DNA of 64,000 nucleotides, from the NCBI GenBank assembly GCA_964609385.1, contig CAZSSM010000028.1:13059-77058 (forward strand), written 5' to 3'. Positions 56,101 through 64,000 of the stretch are shown here, in pieces. Below the pieces are notes generated by a model. That model did no database searches. It saw only the letters and a list, made by a program, of their open reading frames with translations, and was not told the DNA's origin. The position numbers and the translations under genes were made by a program. How positions within the stretch are numbered: position 1 is the first letter of the stretch; every line of letters starts with the position of its first letter. The DNA comes from CAZSSM01 sp964609385. GTDB lineage: Bacteria; Planctomycetota; Planctomycetia; Isosphaerales; Isosphaeraceae.

Positions 56101-59100
56101 CAATCGGACTTCTTCACAGTCCAAGGCACCGTTGGCCAACAGCTCTACTTCGATGGTCTGCTCGAGACCGGCGACCTCCGCGCCACGCTCCTCGATCCCT
56201 CCGGCGACACCGTCTTTACCTCCATCAACCCCGATAACGACAACAACGCGATCTACACGATCCTCGAGGATGGCAACTACACGCTCGTCCTCGAAGGCAG
56301 GTTCGCCAGTTCGACCGGCGACTATGCCCTCCGGATCCTCGACCTCAACGACGCCGACCCGATCGCGACCAATACCCCCATCAACACCACCATCGCACCC
56401 GGACTCAGCACCCAGCTCTTCACCTTCCAAGGAAACGCCGGCCAAGACCTCCTCATCAACGGACAGATCCCGACCTTCAGCCAAGCCACGCTCTATCTCT
56501 TCGCTCCCGGCGAGACCAGTTGGCTGACCAGCGTCGACGCCGCCAGCGACGTTGAGGTGACCTTACCCACCGACGGCACCTATGTCCTGGCCGCCGTCGG
56601 GACCAACGCCGATGCCGACGCCCTCGTCACCTTCGAACTCGTCGAGGTGGTCGAGACCCAGGCCCCGCTGACCCTCGGCGAGGCGGTCTCGGGAACGATC
56701 GGCCTCGGTCAGCGTGACCTCTACACCTTTGAGGCCAATATCGGTCAGCGGCTCTACTTCGACGGCCAACTTGAGACCGGCGACCTCCGCGCCACGCTCC
56801 TCGATCCCTCCGGCGATACCGTCTTCTCTTCACTCAACCTGGGCTTCGACAACAACTCCATTGACACGATCCTCGAGGACGGAACCTATACCCTCGTCCT
56901 CGACGGCCGATTCGTCGGCTCGACCGGCGATTATGCGCTCCGGATCCTTGACCTCAACGACGCCGACCCGATCGCGACCAATACCCCCATCAACACCACC
57001 ATCGNNNNNNNNNNNNNNNNNNNNNNNNNNNNNNNNNNNNNNNNNNNNNNNNNNNNNNNNNNNNNNNNNNNNNNNNNNNNNNNNNNNNNNNNNNNNNNNN
57101 NNNNCTCGATCCCTCCGGCGATACCGTCTTCTCTTCACTCAACCTGGGCTTCGACAACAGCATCATTTACACCCTGCTCGAGGAGGGGACCTACACGCTC
57201 GTCCTCGACAGCCGATTCGCCGGCTCGACCGGCGACTACGCGCTGAACCTGCTCGACCCCGACGCGGCCCCGACGTTCGAGGTGGGGACCGATCAAGCGA
57301 TCGTCACCGTCCGCCTCAGCGAGCCGAACGCCGATCGGGTCACCGTCCAATACCGGACCAACGACGACTCGGCGCTGGCCGACGAAGACTACCTGGGACG
57401 TTCCAGCTCGGTCACCTTCGCGCCTGGGCTGACCGAACGGCGGATCGTCCTGCCAATCGTCGGCGACGCCACGATCGAGCCCGACGAGTCCTTCTTCGTC
57501 GATTTAATCAGTGCGAGCAATGAAACGATCTCGGACGGTCAAGCAATCATCACGCTTCTGAATGACGACAGCATCGCGACCTTGGCCATCGACGACGTGA
57601 CCGCCTCGGAGGGCAACTCGGGGACGACGACCTTCGCGTTCAACGTCACGCTGTCACCGTCCTCGACCTCAACGGTCACCGTCGACTACGCGACGGTCGA
57701 TGGGACGGCCGTGGCGGGCGAGGACTACCAAGGCCAGAGCGGGACGCTCAGCTTCGCGCCCGGCGTGACAAGCCAGACGATCGAGATCGCGGTCATCGGT
57801 GAAACGATCGCCGAGGGCGAGGAGACCTTCTCGGTCGTCTTGAGCAACCCCAGCGCCGGGGCCCGGCTGGGCGATGAGGTCGGGCAGGGCCGGATCGTCA
57901 ACGACGACGCGACCGTCTCGATCGACGACGCGACGGTGATCGAAGGCGACTCCGGCGCGATCGACGCGGTCTTCACCGTCACCCTCTCGACGGCTAGCTC
58001 GCAGGAGGTCCGCGTCGACTTCGCCACCCAACAGGGAACCGCCAGCAACGTGAACGACTTCGAGACCCGGTCCGGGACGCTCATCTTCGCGCCCAGCGAA
58101 TTGACCCAAACCATCCGTGTTCCGGTCCTCGGCGACATGGACGCCGAGTCGGACGAGACCTTCACGGTCGTCCTGTCCAACCTCGTCAACGCGACGTTCG
58201 CTCGGAGTCAAGCCGACGCGCTGATCCGCAACGACGACGCCGAACTCCGAGTCAACGACCCGACCGTCTTCGAAGGCGATGACGGCCAAGCAAACCTCAT
58301 CTTCACCGTCTCGACCCCGTTCGTCAGCACCGAGACGGTCACCGTCGACTTCAACACCACCGACGATACCGCCGTCGAAGGAGAGGACTACCTGGCCACG
58401 TCGGGAACCTTGACGTTCAGCCCCGGCATCACGTTACAGACGGTCGCCGTGCCCATCCTCGGCGACACGCTTCCCGAGTCCGACGAAGCGCTCCTCCTCG
58501 TGCTCTCCAACCCGACCGAAGCGACGATCGTCGACGACACGGGTCGCGGCCTGATCCGCAACGACGACGCGGTCCTCCAGATCTCCGATGCGATCGTCGT
58601 CGAAGGCGACAGCGGTTCGGTCTCCTTGAGCTTCGACGTCTCGTTGACCATCGCCAGCACTCAGACGTTGACCGTCGACTTCGCCACCGCCGATGACACC
58701 GCGATCGCCGGCCAGGACTATCAGTCGGCCTCGGGGACGCTCACCTTCAATCCGGGGATCACCACCCAGACGATCAATGTCCCCGTGTTGGGCGACGCGG
58801 TCCCCGAACCTGACGAGTTCGTGACGGTCACCTTGAGCAACCCAACCAACACGCTGATCGGGGACGGCGAGGCGAGCGGTCGGATCCGGAACGACGACGC
58901 CGCGTTGACGATCGCCGACATCACGATCGACGAAGGGTCCGGCGGCTCGACATCCACAGTCACCTTGACCGTCTCGATCCCGTTCCCAAGCGCCCTCGAG
59001 GTCCAAGCCGACTTCCAGACCGTGGCCGGGACCGCCACCGAAGGGGTCGACTTCTCCGCAACCACCGGGACGTTGACCATCCCGGCCGGCTTGGGGAGCA

Positions 59101-62100
59101 CCACAATCCTCGTCGATGTCTTCGGCGATGACCTCGGGGAATCCAACGAGACGTTCGAAGTCCGGCTGTCCGACCCGTCGAACGCGACCCTCGCCGATGA
59201 CACTGCGACCGTCACGATCCTCGATGACGACGCCCCGGTCGGCATCACCGTCGCGCCGACCAGCGGCCTGATCACCGACGAAGGAGGCCGGTCCGACACG
59301 TTCACCGTCGTGCTCGACGTGCAACCCTCGGCCAACGTCTCGATCGAGCTGGACGTCGATGATCCGAGCGAGGGGCGGGTCGATGTCGATCGGCTCGTCT
59401 TCACACCGGCCAACTGGGATCAACCGCAGACCGTTGTCGTGACCGGGGTGGACGACGGGGTCGGCGACGGCGATATGCCGTTCGTCGTTCGGCTCGGCCG
59501 GGCCGTCAGCGCCGACGCCAACTACAATGGGGTCGACCCGGCCGACGTCTCGGTGACCAACCTCGAACTGGCCCAGCCCGACCTGAGCGTCTCGGCGGTG
59601 ACCGGGCTGGCGGCGGTCCTGCCGGGTCAGTTGATGACCGTCGAGTGGACGATCGCCAACATTGGGAACCAAGCGGCCAACTCCTGGGTCGACCGGATCT
59701 ACCTGTCCACCGACGGAACGCCGACCGGCATCCTCCTGGGTTCGCTGGGCTCGGCCGGCGCCTTGTCCGCAGGCGCCTCGACCGAACGGGCGCGTCAGGT
59801 CCGGATCCCGACGGAGGTCGCCCCGGGCGACTACGTCATCGTCGTGGTGACCGACGCCAACGATCAGGTCGTCGAGTCGGACGAGACCAACAACGTGGCG
59901 GCCTCCGGCTTGCTCACCAACGTCCCGGTCGTCCTGAGCCTCGAGCCGACCGACGCGCGGCTCACCGAGACCGACGAGCCGCTCACCTTCACCGTCAATC
60001 GCAACACGCCCCTGGACAACCTGGTCGTCACGTTGACCAGCGGCGACACCGGCGAGCTGACCGCCCCGTCGACGGTGACCATCCCGGCCGGCGCGACCAG
60101 CGCGACCTTCGACGTCCAACCGGTTCAAGACATGACCCGTGACGGCGACCAGACCGTCTCGCTCTCGGCGCAAGTGCTCGACGGCGACACGCCCCGACCG
60201 GGCTTCCTCGGGACGCAGGTCTCGGTAGTCGTCGAGGACTCAGCGGAGCCCAGCCTAAGGCTCACGCTGGAGGCGCCGGCGGTCACCGAGGGCGAATCGG
60301 TCGTCGCCACACTCGCCCGCGACGCCTCGACCAACGACGATGAGCTGCTCATCCTGCTCTCCTTCGACAGCGTCGGGACGCTCGAGTTGCCCGATCGCGT
60401 GACGATCCCGGCGGGCGTCCCTTCGACGACCTTCACGATCACCGCCTTGACCGACGGCCTCATCGAGAACGACCGCGCGGTGACCATCCAGGCCTCCGGC
60501 GACGGCGTCGACTCAACCACCCTGCTGGTCCTCGACGGGACCGACCCATCCCTCTCGATCTCGGTCGACCCTGAGACCCTCTCCGAGTTGGTTTTCGGCC
60601 CGTCGCCGACGGCGACCGTCCGACGCGCTGTCGCCGGCCCCGACGCCCAGCGGTTCCAGATCCTCAGCAGCGACCCGGCGCGGGTGGAAGTCCCCGAGTT
60701 CGTCACGATCCCGGCCTTCGCCAGCGAAGTCACCTTCCCGTTGACGATCGTCGACAACCTGATTGCTGGTGACTCGACGTCGATCATCCTGAGCACCTCG
60801 CCACTCGACCCCGACGACGGCGACGTCGTCCCGCCGGGCGTCTCGACGACCGTCACGCTGCTCGACAATGACGCTCCAACCCTCCTGCTGAGCCTCGATC
60901 GCGGCCTGATCCCCGAGGACGCGGCCAACCCCGCCGTCGCAACGATCCGCAGGACCACCGCCGACAACACCGGGCCGCTGGTCGTCACGCTCCAGTCGAG
61001 CGACGAGACCGAGGCGACCGTGCCTCCGACGGTCACGATCCCCGCCGGAGCCGACTCGGCCACCGTCCCCGTCACGCCCGTCGATGACGGCATTACCGAC
61101 GGCAACCAGCTCGTGACGATCACCGCCGACTCGGCCGGGTTCAACGCGGGGGTCAACCGCCTGTTCGTCTCGGACGTCGACCTGCCCGACCTCCGTCCCA
61201 CCGAGGTCCTCGCGCCGAGCGCGGCGGAGACCGGGCAGACCGTCACGATCACGCACAGGCTGGCCAACGAAGGACGCCGGACCGCCCTCGCGCCCTGGAC
61301 CGAGCGCGTCTTCCTCTCCGAAGACCGCGCCCTGGGCGCCGACGACGTGCCGATCGGTGAGATCGGCGTGACGCAAGATCTGGCCGTCGACGGCAGCTTG
61401 TCGTTGGACACCACCTTGACGCTTCCCGAGCGGGTCGGCACGTTCTTCCTGATCGTCGCCAGCGACACCAACGGCCAGGTCGGCGAGGCGGTCGAGTCGA
61501 ACAACCTGGCCGTCTCCGAGCCGATCCGGATCGACCCGGCCTACAGCGCGACGGTCGTTGCCGACGGATCGCAGTTCATCAACAGTTCGCCGATCGTCCT
61601 CAGCGGCAACGCCCGAACGACCGCCAACGGTCAACCGGCGGCCGGCGTCGAGGTCGCCGTCCGGATCGTCGATGCCCAGGGATTCGTCCGGACCCTCCGC
61701 GCGACGACCGACGCCCAGGGCGATTACCAGGTCACCTTTACCACGCTGCCGGGCGAGGCGGGCTCGTATCAGGTCAGCGCCGGCCACCCCGACGACAATG
61801 CGGCCCCCCCACAACTCAGCTTCAACGTCATCGGCATGCTTGCCAGCCCGGCCGGCGGCGAGCTTCGCGTCATCGAGTCAGTGCTTCGGAGCGAACCGTT
61901 CACCCTCCGGAACCTCAGCGCTGTCCCGCTGACCGGCCTGGCCTTCGAGGTCCTGGGGGCGCCGGCCAACCTGGACGTCAGTGTGACCCTGCCCGACGGC
62001 GGCGAACTGGCCGGCCTGGCCCAGGCGACGCTCGACCTGAACCTCTCGGCGACCAGCCTGACTCCGGCCACCGCCTTGGTGACGGTCCGGATCACCTCCG

Positions 62101-64000
62101 ACGAGGGGGCGTTCGTCGAGATCCCGTTGGAGATCGAGATCGTCGCGCAGCAAGGGCGGCTGGCCTCGTCGGTGGTCGACCGGCTCGAGGTCGGCATGGC
62201 GCGGGGTCGCTTGACGGTGGTCAACTTCGAGCTGTCCAACCCCGGCGGCGCATCGACCGGCCCGATCACGCTCGATCTGCCCGACGTCCCTTGGCTCTCC
62301 TCGGCCAGCGGGACGACCCTCGACCCGCTCGGACCGGGCCAGTCGCGGGTCGTGGAGCTGGTGCTCAACCCGGCCGATGATCTGCCCCTGCTGGTCTATC
62401 AGGGTCAGATCGGGATCAACGCCGAGAACGCGCCGGGCCTCGCCGTGCCGTTCGCCTTCCGCGCCGTCTCGGAGGCCACCGGCGACCTGCTCGTCACCGC
62501 CGTGAACGAGCGGACCTACTACACCGAGGAGGCCCCCAACCTGGCCGGCGCGACGGTGATCATTTACGACCCCTTCGACGACTCGGTCGTGGCCACCGGC
62601 GTCACCGGCGACGACGGGACCCTGCTCCTGCCCAGCCTGCCCGAGGGCACCTACAACGTCGAGGTCAACGCCGACGACCACCGGCCCAGCCGAGGCTTCG
62701 CTGAGATCGCGCCCGGCTCGCTCACCGAGCTGACCTTCTTCCTCCAGTTCGAGGCGGTCTCCTACTCCTGGAGCGTCGAGGAGATCCCTTACGAAGACCG
62801 CTACTCTATCGATGTCCAGACGACCTTCACCACGGTGGTGCCCAAGCCGATCCTGGTGATCGAGCCGAGCCTGATCAACCTCGATGAGATCGGCAACGAA
62901 GGGCAGATCGAGTTGCGGATCCGCAACGAGGGTCTGATCCAGGCCGAGGACGTCGTCCTGAGCCTGCCCGATCACCCGCTCTTCGAGTTCCTTCCGCTGA
63001 TCGACGAGATCGGGATCGTCCCGGCCCAGGGCGAGATCAATGTCCCGGTCATCGTGCGTCGACGCTTCGACGACCAGGGCGGCATGGGCGCGATGGGATC
63101 GAAGGGCGGATCGTTCGGCGCCAACTTCGTCGTGCCGCCGGTCGGGGGCCTCGATCCCAGCTACTGCGTGCTGCCGATCTGGGCGACCGGCCTCTATGTC
63201 TGCGGTCCGTTCCGGCCCGTCATCAGCGGCCTGGCGACGTTCAACTTCGACTGCGCCGGCTTCGGCGAGTTCAGCGGCAACTACGCCCAGGCCCTCAGCG
63301 ACCTGATCACCCGGTTCTGGGAGACCAACGATCCCTCGGGCGCGTACCGCGACGCCATCGATCCGCTCCATCCGGACATCTTCGCCTTCAATTGCATCCA
63401 GAACCCCTTAGGTATGGACGAGTCGGGGCACGGCGATCCGGTCTCGGGGATGAACGAAGACACCGAGATCTGCGCTGAGGTCCGGCTGCAACTAGAACAA
63501 CTGGCGGTGATGACCCGGACCGCGTTCGACGCGTCCTTGGAGATCGTCAACAACACGCCGTTCCCGCTCGAACAGGTCGAGCTGCTCGTCGCCGTCGTCG
63601 ACCTGAGCAACAACACGCTCGTCGAGGATCGGCTGGCCCTCAGCGAGTTCAATTTCGAGAACATCGTCATCGATCCGTCGACCGGGCTGGGCACGTTGGC
63701 CGCCGAGTCGGCCGGGGAGATCTCCTTGACGCTCCTGCCGACCGACCTGGCCGCGCCCGAAGGTCCGACCGACTACGGCGTGCAGGGGACCCTAACCTAT
63801 CTGATCGACGGCGAGCGGCGGACGATCGAGCTGGCCCCCTCGCCGATCACGGTCTATCCCGACGCCTCGCTGGAGATCAAATACTTCCAGCAGCGCGATG
63901 TCCGGGGCGACGACCCGTTCACCTCCGACCTGATCGAGCCGTCGGTCCCGTTCGACCTGGCCGTCCAGATCACCAACCGAGGCGCGGGCGCGGCCCGCAA
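53182..64000 (+). CDS. Giant secreted repeat protein (PPC, Calx-beta, CARDB), partial
   Basis: Start of a very large secreted protein that runs off the window end (over 3,600 residues). An N-terminal LEPR-XLL-like motif (LESRTLL, residues 31-37) is followed by about a dozen PPC-like (bacterial pre-peptidase C-terminal) beta modules in 606-609-bp repeats. Downstream (57.2-59.2 kb) are about seven Calx-beta domains (SGTLTFSPG, VTVTLSNPT, IRNDDA), two CARDB-like domains (59.6 and 61.2 kb), several Ig-like beta blocks and a carboxypeptidase-regulatory-like module (62.5 kb). ATG at 53182 with GAGG 8 nt upstream. The frame appears to shift at the run of Ns, but this is explained by an arbitrary gap length. 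Probably a surface adhesin. Confidence 0.88.
54191..55402 (+). repeat. Near-identical tandem duplication, 2 x 606 bp
   Basis: Unit one 54191-54796 and unit two 54797-55402 differ at only a few positions by eye (GTTGCCTCG vs GTCGCTTCG near the start, CGGAACC vs CGGCAAT near the end). Each unit encodes 202 residues, i.e. two PPC-like modules. A third partial start follows at 55403 before divergence. Confidence 0.9.
56164..57004 (+). repeat. 609-bp repeat, second copy cut by the assembly gap
   Basis: GAGACCGGCGACCTCCGC occurs at 56164 and at 56773, exactly 609 bp apart. The stretch at 56341-56395 recurs at 56950-57004, where the Ns begin. The sequence after the Ns (57105) matches 56800 onward. 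Confidence 0.85.
57005..57104. other. Assembly gap of exactly 100 N
   Basis: A run of exactly 100 Ns, the conventional filler for a gap of unknown length, lies in the repeat region of the giant gene. The reading frame differs by one between the two sides, which a real frameshift does not need to explain. Confidence 0.97.

Noticed and set aside
57105..57523. Frameshift in the giant protein after the Ns
   Set aside because: The gap is exactly 100 N; inserting the 404 nt predicted by the 609-bp repeat restores the frame.
58434..63371. Long minus-strand frames within the giant gene (579, 459, 433 and 497 codons)
   Set aside because: Antisense shadows of Calx-beta and CARDB repeats; they are Asp/Gly/Arg-rich and lack family motifs.

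Overview
The window looks like a chromosomal contig from a planctomycete, probably of the Isosphaeraceae type. It is GC-rich and dense in hallmarks of that group: three secreted proteins with a LEPR-XLL-like N-terminus (ExERRTLL, LEPRRLL, LESRTLL), a DUF1552/DUF1592 pair, a PVC-type CxxCH haem protein with a sorbosone-dehydrogenase-like propeller, a TIGR03067-like protein, and an ECF-like sigma factor next to a kinase-TPR protein. I saw no rRNA, tRNA, CRISPR array or intact insertion sequence. The assignment rests on protein families, not on a marker gene.

Layout. 1-10 kb: an FAD-dependent oxidoreductase, an MscS channel, an MBL-fold hydrolase, a metallophosphoesterase, a PAS-GAF-receiver protein, an isochorismatase-like hydrolase and a PLP aminotransferase. 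10-19.5 kb: a large membrane coiled-coil protein, an exported protein, a secreted subtilisin/sedolisin-like peptidase with cohesin/dockerin-like modules, and two small proteins. 19.5-25 kb: an orphan RND-type adaptor lipoprotein, a broken small gene, an ammonium transporter and a secreted endonuclease/phosphatase-fold protein. 25-33.5 kb: DUF1552 and DUF1592 genes split by a lower-GC two-gene insert, then a beta-helix/RTX surface protein. 33.5-37.4 kb: an O-methyltransferase, an ADP-ribosylglycohydrolase, a small membrane protein and a TetR regulator with a visible operator inside its own promoter.

38.0-43.2 kb is the most interesting block. Three consecutive genes encode a two-TM helical protein, a membrane-anchored TRAFAC-type GTPase (G1, G3, G4 and G5 visible), and a single-TM protein whose N-terminus resembles the GTPase-associated GAP1-N type. 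The first two overlap by 14 nt. I read them as one membrane-associated GTPase system, possibly of the predicted bacterial conflict or signalling kind.

43.5-52.6 kb: a Tat-exported enolase-superfamily enzyme, the haem protein, a YqgE/AlgH protein, and a Ser/Thr kinase with TPRs behind an ECF-like sigma factor. 53.2 kb to the window end is one giant secreted repeat protein (PPC-like repeats, then Calx-beta, CARDB and other beta modules). It is interrupted by exactly 100 N inside a 609-bp repeat. The frame changes across the Ns, and the repeat arithmetic predicts a true gap of 404 nt (or 404 plus multiples of 609), so the apparent frameshift is an assembly artefact.
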